Assembly (NCBI RefSeq): GCF_042685645.1
Contig: NZ_JBHUNX010000001.1
Span: 4,030,001-4,094,000 of the forward strand
Origin: Salininema proteolyticum
GTDB lineage: Bacteria > Actinomycetota > Actinomycetes > Mycobacteriales > Micromonosporaceae
Direction: 5' to 3'
Length of the DNA stretch: 64,000 nt
This document shows, in pieces, positions 16,972 through 24,642 of the stretch. Numbering within the stretch: the first letter of the stretch is position 1; every line of letters starts with the position of its first letter. The notes beneath the pieces are model-generated. The model made no database searches and was not told where the DNA came from. It saw only the letters and a program-made list of their open reading frames with translations. Both the position numbers and the translations under genes were made by a program.

Positions 16972-17589
16972 GTGGACTCCGCCGCCGCCGTTGCCTTCTG
17001 GGTCACCTCCTTCCTCCTGGTCTGTACCCCGGGAGCCGACTGGGCCTATGCCATCACCGCCGGGCTGCGCCACCGGTCGGTCGTCCCCTCGGTCGGCGGC
17101 ATGCTGACCGGACACCTCGCCGCCACACTCGTCGTGGCCGCCGGAGTGGGCGCCTTCGTCGCGGAATCACCCCATGCGCTCACCTGGCTGACCGTCGCCG
17201 GTGCGGCGTACCTCCTGTGGCTGGGGGCCACGACCTTCGCGAAGCCCGCCGTCCCCCGCGCCGGCGGAGAACCCGACGCGTCGTCCCCTTGGCGACAGGC
17301 GTTCAAGGGCATGGGCGTGAGTGGGTTGAACCCGAAGGTGTACCTGCTGTTCCTCGCGATCCTGCCGCAGTTCACGGATCCGTCGGGACCGTGGCCGATC
17401 AGCGTGCAGATCGTCTTCCTCGGCCTCATCCACATCGCCTCGTGCGCCGTGATCTACGCGGCCGTGGGCGTGGGCGCTCGCCGTGTGTTGTCAACACGCC
17501 CCGCAACGGCGAAGGTCGTCTCGCGTGCTTCGGGCGTGGCCATGATCGGCATCAGCGTCGCGCTGATCGCCGAACCGCTGATCGCCTGA
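16972..17589 (+). CDS. LysE-family amino-acid exporter
   Basis: A 205-aa membrane protein with the LysE/RhtB signature near the N-terminus (LLVCTPGADWAYAITAGLRHR), GxxxG-rich helices and the mid motif FKGMGVSGLNPKVYLLFLAILPQF. About six membrane helices are present. The frame opens much earlier and contains an ATG at 16957, but GTG at 16972 has AAGGGA 5 nt before it and matches the usual family N-terminus. It is divergent from the Lrp-type gene. Confidence 0.9.
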   Translation: MDSAAAVAFWVTSFLLVCTPGADWAYAITAGLRHRSVVPSVGGMLTGHLAATLVVAAGVGAFVAESPHALTWLTVAGAAYLLWLGATTFAKPAVPRAGGEPDASSPWRQAFKGMGVSGLNPKVYLLFLAILPQFTDPSGPWPISVQIVFLGLIHIASCAVIYAAVGVGARRVLSTRPATAKVVSRASGVAMIGISVALIAEPLIA

Positions 17590-17758
17590 CCCGGACGGCT
17601 TCGGCGCCTGGGAAGGCCACGTGGATTCGGTCAGCTCTTTAAGCCGGGGTGATGTGCGCTCGCCGATTGTCGATGAGCGCCGATCAGTTTCGTCGCACCC
17701 GTTGGCGACCGGCGGAAGCACAACCCCCGCCGGTTCGTTCGCGGCCTCTTGCTCTCGT

Positions 17759-18349
17759 TCAGCGGTCGGAGGCTTCCCTGGCCGCCCGCTCGACCTTCGC
17801 CCGATGCTCGGCCCAGGCCTCCTGCTCGTTCATCGGCAGGTTGTCGTTGCCCTTCTGCATGCCCGCGGCCCCGTCGATGTTCTCGCGGACGATGTCCGCG
17901 TGGCCGGCGTGGCGGTGGACCTCCGCGATCATGTGGACGAGGATCTGGTGCAGGGTGACGTCGGCCCTCTCGTCCGGCCACCAGGGGACTCGGCCGACGG
18001 TGTCGAGATCGAGCTCCTCGACCACGGTGGCGGTGTGAGCCTGGACCCTGCGGAGGACGCTCTTGACCAACTCAGTGGACTCGTCGGCCTCGGCCCACAT
18101 GTCCGCGTTGGGGTCCTCCTCGTCGAACGTCCACGGCAGGGGTTCGGTCAAGGGGCGCCCGAAGACCTCGCCGAAGTAGCCCGCCTCGGTGGCGGCGACG
18201 TGTTTGACGAGGCCGAGCAGGTTCGTGGCGGTGTCCGTCATGGGGCGGCGCAGGTCGTACTCGCCCAGTCCGTCTAGTTTCCACAGCAGGGCGTCGTGCC
18301 CGGCCTGCAGGTAGCGGAGCAGGTGGGCCTTGACTTCGTTGTCGCTCAT
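17759..18349 (-). CDS. DinB/DUF664-family protein
   Basis: A 196-aa four-helix-bundle protein of the DinB superfamily (DUF664). The metal-binding histidines are visible: one in GLVKHVAATEAGYF, and two in HMIAEVHRHAGHADIVRE. Related actinobacterial proteins include thiol-S-transferases that use mycothiol or similar small thiols, but many members have no known reaction. No signal peptide. It is codirectional with the HxlR gene 48 nt upstream, so the two may be cotranscribed. Confidence 0.85.
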   Translation of the reverse strand: MSDNEVKAHLLRYLQAGHDALLWKLDGLGEYDLRRPMTDTATNLLGLVKHVAATEAGYFGEVFGRPLTEPLPWTFDEEDPNADMWAEADESTELVKSVLRRVQAHTATVVEELDLDTVGRVPWWPDERADVTLHQILVHMIAEVHRHAGHADIVRENIDGAAGMQKGNDNLPMNEQEAWAEHRAKVERAAREASDR

Positions 18350-18397
18350 CGACCCAGTTTCGCAGTCGGGTCCGACAGCGGTTCCCGCGAGAGGCCG

Positions 18398-18763
18398 TCA
18401 GGCGTGTTCCCGGTCGAACCGGGCCCGCGCGCTGTCGATCTCGGGGAGGCGCTCGGTGCTCCAGGCCAACAGCGCGTCGATCAGGTCCTGGAGGGTCTTG
18501 CCGAGCGGCGAGATGCGGTATTCGACGGCGACGGGACGCGTGCTGACCACTACGCGATCGACCATTCCGTTGCGCTCCAGGCGCCGCAGCGTCGTCGTGA
18601 GCGATTTCTGTGTCACCACCGGGATGGCTCGGCGCAGTTCGTTGAAGCGCAACGATCTTCCGCACAGTTCGTCGAGCACCTGCAAGGACCACTTGTCGAG
18701 GATCTGGTCGAGCAGCTCGCGGTGCTCGGGAGTCAGCTGCGGACTCTGGGAGGTATCGGCCAT
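18398..18763 (-). CDS. HxlR-family winged-helix regulator
   Basis: A 121-aa HxlR/MarR-like regulator: EHRELLDQILDKWSLQVLDELCGRSLRFNELRRAIPVVTQKSLTTTLRRLERNGMV carries the wing and recognition helix, and VEYRISPLGKTL is the family end motif. The usual N-terminal Cys that senses reactive aldehydes or oxidants in several HxlR proteins is not in its usual place; one Cys occurs in ELCGR. It is divergent from the RidA-like gene, with an inverted repeat between them. No ribosome site is visible, so the mRNA may be leaderless. Confidence 0.88.
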   Translation of the reverse strand: MADTSQSPQLTPEHRELLDQILDKWSLQVLDELCGRSLRFNELRRAIPVVTQKSLTTTLRRLERNGMVDRVVVSTRPVAVEYRISPLGKTLQDLIDALLAWSTERLPEIDSARARFDREHA

Positions 18764-18799
18764 GATAATTAGTCTAGTTGAAGTTCCCTCCTGTTACTA

Positions 18800-18816
18800 G
18801 GTATAAATCAGATACC
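18800..18816. promoter_or_regulatory. inverted repeat between HxlR and RidA genes
   Basis: GGTAT (18800-18804) and ATACC (18812-18816) flank a 7-nt spacer. Partly matching bases continue outward (ACTA...AGT). A direct repeat AGTTGAA also occurs at 18776-18782 and 18817-18823. The position fits an operator for the HxlR regulator. Confidence 0.5.
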
Positions 18817-18844
18817 AGTTGAAACGCGAATGAAGGGACCGCTC

Positions 18845-19255
18845 ATGGCAGTCGAAACGTTCAATCCCGAAGGCATGTTCCAGCCCGTTCCCTACCACCA
18901 CGTCTCCGTCGCCACCGGTACGAGGCATGTGCACGTCGCAGGGCAGATCGCCCGCGACGGCGAGGGAAATAAAGTCGCCACGGGCGATCTGGCCGGTCAG
19001 ATGGCGCAGGCGTTGCGCAATACCGCTCGCGGCCTCGCCTGGGCCGGGGCCGGTTTCGCCGACGTCGTGCGGCTGAGGTTCTACGTGACCGGTTGGCAGC
19101 CGGAGATGTACGAGGAGTTCATGGCCGGAATCGACCGGGTGACGGAGGAGCTGGGGATTCCGCGGCCGTTGCCGCCGTTGTCGGCCATCGGTGTCGACTA
19201 CCTCTTCGAGCCGGACGTACTCGTCGAAGTGGAAGCGTACGCCGTCCTTGACTGA
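18845..19255 (+). CDS. RidA/YjgF-family protein
   Basis: A 136-aa RidA-like protein: HHVSVATGTRHVHVAGQIARDGEGN, ALRNTARGLAWAGAGFADVVRLRFYVT and YLFEPDVLVEVEAYAVL. Family members form trimers and many hydrolyse reactive enamine/imine intermediates. The usual catalytic Arg near the C-terminus is not obvious here, so it may be a non-deaminase subgroup. ATG at 18845 has AAGGGA 6 nt upstream, better than ATG at 18830. It is probably controlled by the divergent HxlR gene. Confidence 0.85.
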   Translation: MAVETFNPEGMFQPVPYHHVSVATGTRHVHVAGQIARDGEGNKVATGDLAGQMAQALRNTARGLAWAGAGFADVVRLRFYVTGWQPEMYEEFMAGIDRVTEELGIPRPLPPLSAIGVDYLFEPDVLVEVEAYAVLD

Positions 19256-19275
19256 GGCGGTTCAAGTTACTGCTG

Positions 19276-19345
19276 AGCTCAGCTCAGCTCAGCTCAGCTC
19301 AGCTCAGCTCAGCTCAGCTCAGCTCAGCTCAGCTCAGCTCAGCTC
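19276..19345. repeat. AGCTC pentanucleotide microsatellite, 14 copies
   Basis: Fourteen perfect head-to-tail AGCTC units run from 19276 to 19345, 20 nt past the RidA stop. Each unit joint creates GAGCTC-type palindromes, so either strand can form hairpins. Copy number would be expected to change by slippage. Pentamer repeats of this length are rare in bacterial chromosomes. Confidence 0.95.
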
Positions 19346-19726
19346 ATAGGAAGTGTTGCAGGCGGCGCAGAAGAGGCAATCCGCACCGCCTGTTGCATTC
19401 TTCAGACCTTGCGATCAAGTCCAGATCGGATTGTTCGGTCCCGGTGGTCGGCAATGACCGCCTACAGAGGGCATCTTCCCACAAGCCAGAAGTCATCGAA
19501 TTCACCCGGTTCCTTGGCGCACCCCGAACGCCAGCGCTCCGCCGGGGTCTCGCCCACCGTCCACCGCACGGCTGACCAGAGTCGCGGTGAAGAACATAAA
19601 TTCCCCTGGCCTTGAACGACTTGCCGGAAAGAATCCTGGAACGGAGTCGGGAAGGAGACCACCCGCTTCACTACGACACTGAACCCTCGGTATGCTCGGC
19701 GCAAACTCCTAGCCCAGGAAGGCCAC
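19346..19726. other. gap after the microsatellite
   Basis: No gene or clear hairpin is seen. The stretch should contain the promoter of the gene at 19727. Confidence 0.4.
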
Positions 19727-20275
19727 ATGCGATCCCCATTTTCCAGCAAAGGCATCGGAGCGGCCACCACCATGGCGATAATCCTCCTGCTGTTCTCTTG
19801 GGCAGAAATACCGACCAATACTGATTGGCCCGACGACGCCATACAGATCGAAGACGCCGTCTACTCGTACTCCGAAGACTGCGACTGCTACATCGCCTCG
19901 TCGAGCTGGGAACTCGACGAGGACTCCATCGACGGCGACGCGGTCGTGTCCCTTTTCAGCAATGGCGCCGTCTTCATGCTCAGCGGCACTATCGAGCTCT
20001 GCGATGAAGACGGGGACTGCGATCAGCGCGATGTCGGCATCACCTCGGAATTCGGAGTCATAGACGTTTTCCCGGCCGAGGAGGGCGTCACCGGCACGGT
20101 ACGGATGACGATGAAAGACACCGAACACTGCCAACTGTTCACCTACATGGGCATCGGATCCGGACAAGCAGCATTGAAGCCCGACATGGACTTCCGAGAG
20201 CCGGGGATGGCCCCGACATGGGATAGGGGCACCATCGCCACACGCCAAGCAGCCGGCACGGGCACCGCCTGCTAA
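19727..20275 (+). CDS. unknown exported or membrane-anchored protein
   Basis: A 182-aa protein with a hydrophobic N-terminal segment (GIGAATTMAIILLLFSWAEIP) that can serve as a signal anchor. The rest is very acidic and carries Cys pairs (SEDCDCYIAS; ELCDEDGDCDQRD), suggesting disulfides outside the cell, and a beta-rich pattern. No family is recognised. GGAAGG lies 5 nt before the ATG. It stands alone between the microsatellite gap and an unknown gene. Confidence 0.65.
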   Translation: MRSPFSSKGIGAATTMAIILLLFSWAEIPTNTDWPDDAIQIEDAVYSYSEDCDCYIASSSWELDEDSIDGDAVVSLFSNGAVFMLSGTIELCDEDGDCDQRDVGITSEFGVIDVFPAEEGVTGTVRMTMKDTEHCQLFTYMGIGSGQAALKPDMDFREPGMAPTWDRGTIATRQAAGTGTAC

Positions 20276-20451
20276 CGGGCGTCACAACGCCATGGCCAGT
20301 CCCTCCTGCATAGAACGGCCGCACCGGCGCAGGCCAGTACGCTGAACAGGGTACGACAGCGCCCAAAGGATGACTGCGAGTGGCACACTCAACCTATGCG
20401 ATTCAGATAGGAGCGATGTCCGGGCGCTGACCTGGCATGCGAAGGAGACGG

Positions 20452-20784
20452 ATGTTCGCCTACTACCTGAGGTACTTCAACCCGAGGCTGTCACCGCGCC
20501 AATCGGAACGGACTCCCGCGTCGGTCATGGTGCTCTCACAGGAAGGGCTGGGAGCGATGCTGTGGAGCCGTCGTCAGCAAGGATGGGTATACGACCCCGT
20601 GGGCATCGGCCGGTGGATGGCGAAACCGGAGAACGAGAACCTCTACGACCCGATCAGCCTGGCAGAGGCGGAAACCCGGATGCGGGAGATCACCGACGGA
20701 CGCGAAGGACTTCCGGACGAGGCGACGATCGAATGGATCTTTCAGTGGGACGGCAATCCGCCGCAGAGCGAGGTTTGGGAGTAA
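20452..20784 (+). CDS. unknown protein, possibly interrupted by an in-frame stop
   Basis: The ATG at 20452 follows AAGGAG by 4 nt. The 110-aa product is soluble (YYLRYFNPRLSPRQSERTPASVMVL ... ISLAEAETRMREITDGREGLPDEATIEWIFQWDG). It ends at TAA 20782-20784, but the same frame stays open for 48 more codons with strong coding-type third positions. The protein may therefore be a truncated form of a longer ancestor. No family is recognised. Confidence 0.6.
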   Translation: MFAYYLRYFNPRLSPRQSERTPASVMVLSQEGLGAMLWSRRQQGWVYDPVGIGRWMAKPENENLYDPISLAEAETRMREITDGREGLPDEATIEWIFQWDGNPPQSEVWE

Positions 20785-20931
20785 GCGACGACATGGCAAC
20801 GAATCCGAATTCCCTGCGACACCCGAATCACCAGGGAAGAGATCAGCGAACACGGCAGTGTCGTCCTCTCTCAGAGGGAGGCTCTGCTCGAGCCTCCCGA
20901 GACCCAGCTATATGACCCCGAGAGGTTGTGA
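20785..20931 (+). pseudogene. in-frame continuation past the TAA of the preceding gene
   Basis: Directly after the TAA the frame reads 48 codons to TGA at 20929-20931, including ITREEISEHGSVVLSQREAL and a C-terminal YDPERL. Codon third positions are mostly G or C, unlike the other two frames. There is no ATG, GTG or TTG in this frame, so it cannot easily be an independent gene. A nonsense change at 20782, programmed readthrough, or the remnant of another gene could explain it. Confidence 0.45.
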
Positions 20932-21025
20932 ACGCCTCATCTCCTGAGGGACAAGGGCAAAGAAGAAGTGCCTTCTGGTTCGGTGTAAAGCGCTGAAACC
21001 AACACCAGACCCAGAAAGGGCGCCC

Positions 21026-21682
21026 ATGATCCTCCCCGAAGCCGCACTTCTCCTGCTCCTCGACGACGAAACGGGGAAGCCGCTGGTGGAGTCCACCCGC
21101 GTTGACTTCGCGCTGGAGGCAGCCTTCGTCGCCGAACTGATCGCCCAGGGCGCCGTAAAGCTCTCCGGGTCGCCGAGCGTGCTCGCCAGGACGTCCGTAG
21201 AGCCGGCCGACCCAATGCTGAAGGCGGCCGTCGACCGAGTGGACAACTGCCCGGCAGGGGTCGCCATGCGCAAGATTCCGGCCGGGTCGAGGTGGAACGA
21301 CACGAAGACCTACAGAGAGACCCTGTACGAACGGCTGAAGGAGCAGAACGCACTCACAGAGAACCGCCGCAAAGTCCTGAAGATCTTCACCGCCACGACC
21401 TACACTCCGGGTGCCAACGACTTTGAGACGCCGGTGGTCGAGGCGTTGAGACGCTGCCTGCTGGAGGGCGACGTTCCTGACGAGCGGACAGCGGCCCTGA
21501 CGGCCACAATGAACACGATCGCCGTCCTGCCCAAGCTCTTCCCGTCGGCGAAGAAGAGGGTATTGAAGATCCGCGCGGAGGAGATCCGCACGGACGCGAG
21601 GATCAGTCCGGCGATGTCGAAGCTGCTGTCGGAGTTGAAGGCGGCCTTTACGTCTGCCGCTTTGGGCGCCACGGGCGCCTGA
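21026..21682 (+). CDS. GPP34 (GOLPH3/Vps74-like) family protein
   Basis: A 218-aa protein of the GPP34 family, the bacterial branch of the eukaryotic phosphatidylinositol-4-phosphate-binding Golgi protein. The conserved start (ILPEAALLLLLDDETGKPL), the helical middle (DFALEAAFVAELIAQGAVKLSG) and the LYERLKEQNALTENRRKVLKIF section are visible. These proteins are common in actinobacteria, where the role is unknown; membrane association has been proposed. AAAGGG precedes the ATG by 6 nt. It stands alone, followed by a small hairpin. Confidence 0.88.
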   Translation: MILPEAALLLLLDDETGKPLVESTRVDFALEAAFVAELIAQGAVKLSGSPSVLARTSVEPADPMLKAAVDRVDNCPAGVAMRKIPAGSRWNDTKTYRETLYERLKEQNALTENRRKVLKIFTATTYTPGANDFETPVVEALRRCLLEGDVPDERTAALTATMNTIAVLPKLFPSAKKRVLKIRAEEIRTDARISPAMSKLLSELKAAFTSAALGATGA

Positions 21683-21713
21683 CATGATAGGAGACCTGCC
21701 GGCCTTCCACTTG

Positions 21714-21732
21714 CCATAGACATTTGCTATGG
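21714..21732 (+). terminator. small hairpin after the GPP34 gene
   Basis: CCATAG (21714-21719) pairs with CTATGG (21727-21732) around a 7-nt loop, 32 nt past the stop. Confidence 0.35.
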
Positions 21733-21783
21733 AGGTGTCTCTCTGACGAGTTCGCGCCGAGCCGGCAGTCGCCAGTGCGTTGA

Positions 21784-21920
21784 GGAGCGCCCGAGATCAT
21801 GGCGAAGCGGCCCTATAGGCGCTCTACCCCTGAGCTAACCGCCGACGGCGGTGCGGGATTCGAACCCGCGACAACCCGATTAACAGTCGAAGAACTCCGC
21901 TTCTACGCACCGGGCGCTCC
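21784..21920 (-). tRNA. circularly permuted tRNA-Asn(GUU)-like locus
   Basis: Read on the minus strand, all arms of a class I tRNA are present but the 3' part comes first. The anticodon arm (21891-21875) has loop CTGTTAA, anticodon GTT (21884-21882), and 5 bp including two G-U pairs. A 5-nt variable loop and a 5-bp T arm with TTCGAAT follow (21869-21853). Then come the 3' acceptor strand ACCGCCG (21852-21846), one T (21845), the 5' acceptor strand CGGCGGT (21844-21838; perfect 7-bp match), TA, and a D arm GCTC-AGGGGTA-GAGC (21835-21821). Helices GAAGCGG/CCGCTTC (21903-21897 with 21810-21804) and GGAGCGCCCG/CGGGCGCTCC (21920-21911 with 21793-21784) join the two ends. No CCA is encoded. Whether it is charged is unknown. 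Confidence 0.6.
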
Positions 21921-22140
21921 CTGTGAATCGTATACGGCCCTTCGAGATCTGAGTCCGCACGGTGTTGGATCGATTCGGAGTTCGAAGTAGCCGTGAGGTT
22001 CGCACCGGAAGTCACGCCTCCACTGTACGGGCCACCGCATGGACTCCCATCCGCGATCGCCCTCGGGCACAAGCGATTCGCCCATCAATGCCTCGCCGGA
22101 GGTTCGCGGAGCCGTATCAGCCCCGCGAACCGCGTAGCGC

Positions 22141-23046
22141 TCAGCTGCTCACCTCAAGGATGATCTTGCCCCTGCTGTGCCCAGTCTCGCTGAACCGGTG
22201 CGCTTCGGCCGCCTTCTCCAACGGGTAGCTCTCCGAGTGCGTGATCCGCAGCTTCCCGGCCACGACATGGTCCGCCAGCTCGGCCAGTAGTTGCGGACTC
22301 CGATTCATCTCGCCGCTGAAGGCGATACCGCGCTCGAACGCACTGGGATCGGCGACGGTGACGATTCGGTCGGTACCGCCGCGCAACTCCACCGCATCGG
22401 AGAGCACTCCGAAACCGGCGGCGTCGAAGACCGCGTCGACTCCCTGTGGCGCGGCGGAGCGGACACGGTCGACCAATCCGTCCCCGTAACGGACCGGAAC
22501 CGCCCCGAGTGACCTGACATAGTCGTCGTTCGCCTCGCTGTTCGTACCGATGACAGTGGCACCGCGCGCGACCGCCAGTTGAACCGCCAGACTTCCGACC
22601 GCCCCGCTCGCGCCGTGGATGAGTACGGTCTCCCCGGCGGAGACGTCAAGCTGTCCCAGTACCCGCAGAGCGGTCTCCCCGCCGACCGGCAGAGCCGCGG
22701 CATCCGCCCAGGACAACCCCTCCGGCTTCAGGGCCAGCGCACTCGCCAGCGCATAGTCAGCATATGATCCCGAGTCGCCCCAGCCGAAGACCTCGTCCCC
22801 GACGGCGAAATCGGCCCCCTCGCCGACGGCGTCCACGACACCGGCCAGGTCGAGACCGGGAATATGCGGGAACTCGACGGGGAAGACCTCCTCCATATAC
22901 CCGTAGCGGATCTTCCAGTCGGCAGGATTGACGCTCGCCGAACGGACCGCGACCCGCACCTGACCGGGCCCCGGCTCCGGCTTGTCGATCTCGTTCACCC
23001 GCAGCACGTCGGCCGAACCGAACTCATTGAACTGGACTGCACGCAT
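22141..23046 (-). CDS. NADP-dependent MDR oxidoreductase
   Basis: A 301-aa quinone-oxidoreductase-type enzyme: GroES-like domain (VRVAVRSASVNPADWKIRYGY; FPHIPGLDLAGVVDAVGEG) and Rossmann motif HGASGAVGSLAVQLAVARGATVIGT. No zinc ligands are seen, so NADPH-linked reduction of quinones or conjugated carbonyls is likely. The frame extends 10 codons upstream, but ATG at 23046 has GAGGAG 7 nt before it and aligns with the family N-terminus (MRAVQFNEFG). It is divergent from a LuxR-type regulator, a possible controller. Confidence 0.88.
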   Translation of the reverse strand: MRAVQFNEFGSADVLRVNEIDKPEPGPGQVRVAVRSASVNPADWKIRYGYMEEVFPVEFPHIPGLDLAGVVDAVGEGADFAVGDEVFGWGDSGSYADYALASALALKPEGLSWADAAALPVGGETALRVLGQLDVSAGETVLIHGASGAVGSLAVQLAVARGATVIGTNSEANDDYVRSLGAVPVRYGDGLVDRVRSAAPQGVDAVFDAAGFGVLSDAVELRGGTDRIVTVADPSAFERGIAFSGEMNRSPQLLAELADHVVAGKLRITHSESYPLEKAAEAHRFSETGHSRGKIILEVSS

Positions 23047-23204
23047 CTCGCATCTCCTCGTGGATCTCGTTGGCAATTCCCGCCGTAGCGGGCCATGTCA
23101 TCCATTCTCAGCGCGTCCGAACGGAACCGCCCTGACCGAACGAGCAGTCTTGGCCATCCCAAAGGCGAGTGCGCTCGGAACTCCACCGGCGTACCGTTAC
23201 TGAC

Positions 23205-24482
23205 ATGAACCGAGACCGGACCGACCTTCTCTGGGCGCTCGACGCGGTCGACCAGATCCTGGCGGCCTCACTCCCCAGCCAACTCACCACCTTCTCCCAA
23301 GTGGTCGCCGACCTCGTCCCCCACCGGGCCGCGATCATGCGCACCCCCGACTGCCCGCGCGAACCCGTCAAACTCAGCGGCGAGGCCGCGATCACCGGTC
23401 CGGTGACCAGCGTTGAGCTGTCCCACCTCTCCGAGCTGGCCGTGCCGGGCGCCGCCATCGTTCGCGAAGACGTCATCGGCGGCGAGACCAGGCGCATCGT
23501 CCTCACCGAATCCGCTGAGACAGGGGCGCAACTGGTACTCGTCACCGCCGGCGCGAAGGACCCGACCGAATCGGACTTGGCGCTGACGGCACGGCTGTGG
23601 AACGTCGTCGGCACCGCCACGGCCCGCATGGCCGACGCCGTTCCGGCCGACCACATTCCGAGCAACCTGGCAATCGCGGCCGCCCGCTCACGTGCCATCG
23701 CGGACATGGAACAGACCCACGCCACGACCCTGTCGGCCATGCTGGCGGTACTGCGCTCCCGCCGACTCCCCGACGGCACCGCCCGACGCGACGCGGAGAA
23801 CCTGGCCACGAACGCCTTGCTCGACCTGCGCAAGTCTTCCGAGCGAGACGACGAGCTGACGGCCGAGGCCGCCGACGACGCCTTCGCGGTCCTCGCCGAC
23901 CAACTGGCGCCCATGGCCCGCCACGGCGACACGGCACTCGACCTGTCCGGCCCCGACGACGTCCGGCTGCTCCCCCGCGACCTCGCCCACGTGGCCCGAT
24001 CCTTCACCCACCGGTTCGTGCTGGCCTCTCTCGACCGCGCCGACACGACCCGAGTTCGCGCCGCCTGGAGGCTGAAGGACAAGGCTCTCCAGGTCACCGT
24101 CCGCGACGACGCCCCCGACGCGGTGGGAGACCCGAGGACCGTCGAGAAGTCGGACGAGCGAGTGTCCGCCATCGGAGGCGAGATAGAGGTGGACTCGGTG
24201 CCGGGCTGGGGCACGACGGTCACCGCGATCCTGCCGCTGGACATGGGCGAGCCGCCGGCCGTCGGGCCCGTCGAGGACCTGCACGCGCGCGAGATCGAGG
24301 TGCTCACCGGAATCTCCGAGGGCCTGCGCAACCGGGAGATCGCCCGACGGCTGAACCTCAGCGAGCACACCGTCAAGTTCCACGTCCGGAACATCCTGGC
24401 GAAGCTGGAGGTCTCCTCGCGCGGACAGGCCGCCGCGCTCGCGAGGGACCACCTGGAGAGGCCGAGCAGAGCGGCGGCGTAG
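23205..24482 (+). CDS. LuxR-type regulator fused to a histidine-kinase-like region
   Basis: A 425-aa protein. The N-terminal about 150 residues look like a GAF-type sensor. Residues about 155-320 resemble the dimerisation and ATPase modules of NarL-type kinases: a helical segment (MEQTHATTLSAMLAVLRSRR) and a G-box-like end (GGEIEVDSVPGWGTTVTAILPL). Residues about 360-415 are a LuxR HTH (LHAREIEVLTGISEGLRNREIARRLNLSEHTVKFHVRNIL). A receiver domain is absent, so signal passage would be direct. The ATP N-box is poorly conserved. ATG at 23205 is preferred over an upstream frame opening. Divergent from the oxidoreductase. Confidence 0.8.
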   Translation: MNRDRTDLLWALDAVDQILAASLPSQLTTFSQVVADLVPHRAAIMRTPDCPREPVKLSGEAAITGPVTSVELSHLSELAVPGAAIVREDVIGGETRRIVLTESAETGAQLVLVTAGAKDPTESDLALTARLWNVVGTATARMADAVPADHIPSNLAIAAARSRAIADMEQTHATTLSAMLAVLRSRRLPDGTARRDAENLATNALLDLRKSSERDDELTAEAADDAFAVLADQLAPMARHGDTALDLSGPDDVRLLPRDLAHVARSFTHRFVLASLDRADTTRVRAAWRLKDKALQVTVRDDAPDAVGDPRTVEKSDERVSAIGGEIEVDSVPGWGTTVTAILPLDMGEPPAVGPVEDLHAREIEVLTGISEGLRNREIARRLNLSEHTVKFHVRNILAKLEVSSRGQAAALARDHLERPSRAAA

Positions 24483-24592
24483 ATCAAAGGCGGCTCGGTG
24501 GGCGGCCATATTCGCTTCGGACTGGGAGTCAGACACCGGAAAGCGGGAATCGGCGAAGACGCCGTGGTCGAGAGCCGAAGAGTGCCTTGGCA

Positions 24593-24628
24593 AACGTCAG
24601 GCCCGGCCTCTCGGCCGGGCCGGACGTT
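24593..24628. terminator. bidirectional terminator between convergent genes
   Basis: AACGTC-A-GGCCCGGCC pairs with GGCCGGGCC-G-GACGTT around a TCTC loop: 15 pairs with one mismatch. It lies between the LuxR-type gene and the convergent secreted-protein gene. Confidence 0.85.
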
Positions 24629-24642
24629 CTAGACGAGTCTAT

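Noticed and set aside
19276..19345. AGCTC tract as a CRISPR array
   Set aside because: The units are 5 nt without spacers, and no cas gene is present.
21784..21920. Two adjacent broken tRNAs left by element integration
   Set aside because: The acceptor strands pair perfectly with each other and two outer helices also match; independent remnants would not do this. No integrase is nearby. Kept as a lesser alternative in the finding.
21799..21990. A 63-codon plus-strand frame containing GFEPATT
   Set aside because: This phrase is the well-known false translation of a tRNA T arm read on the opposite strand; it led to the tRNA-like locus instead.
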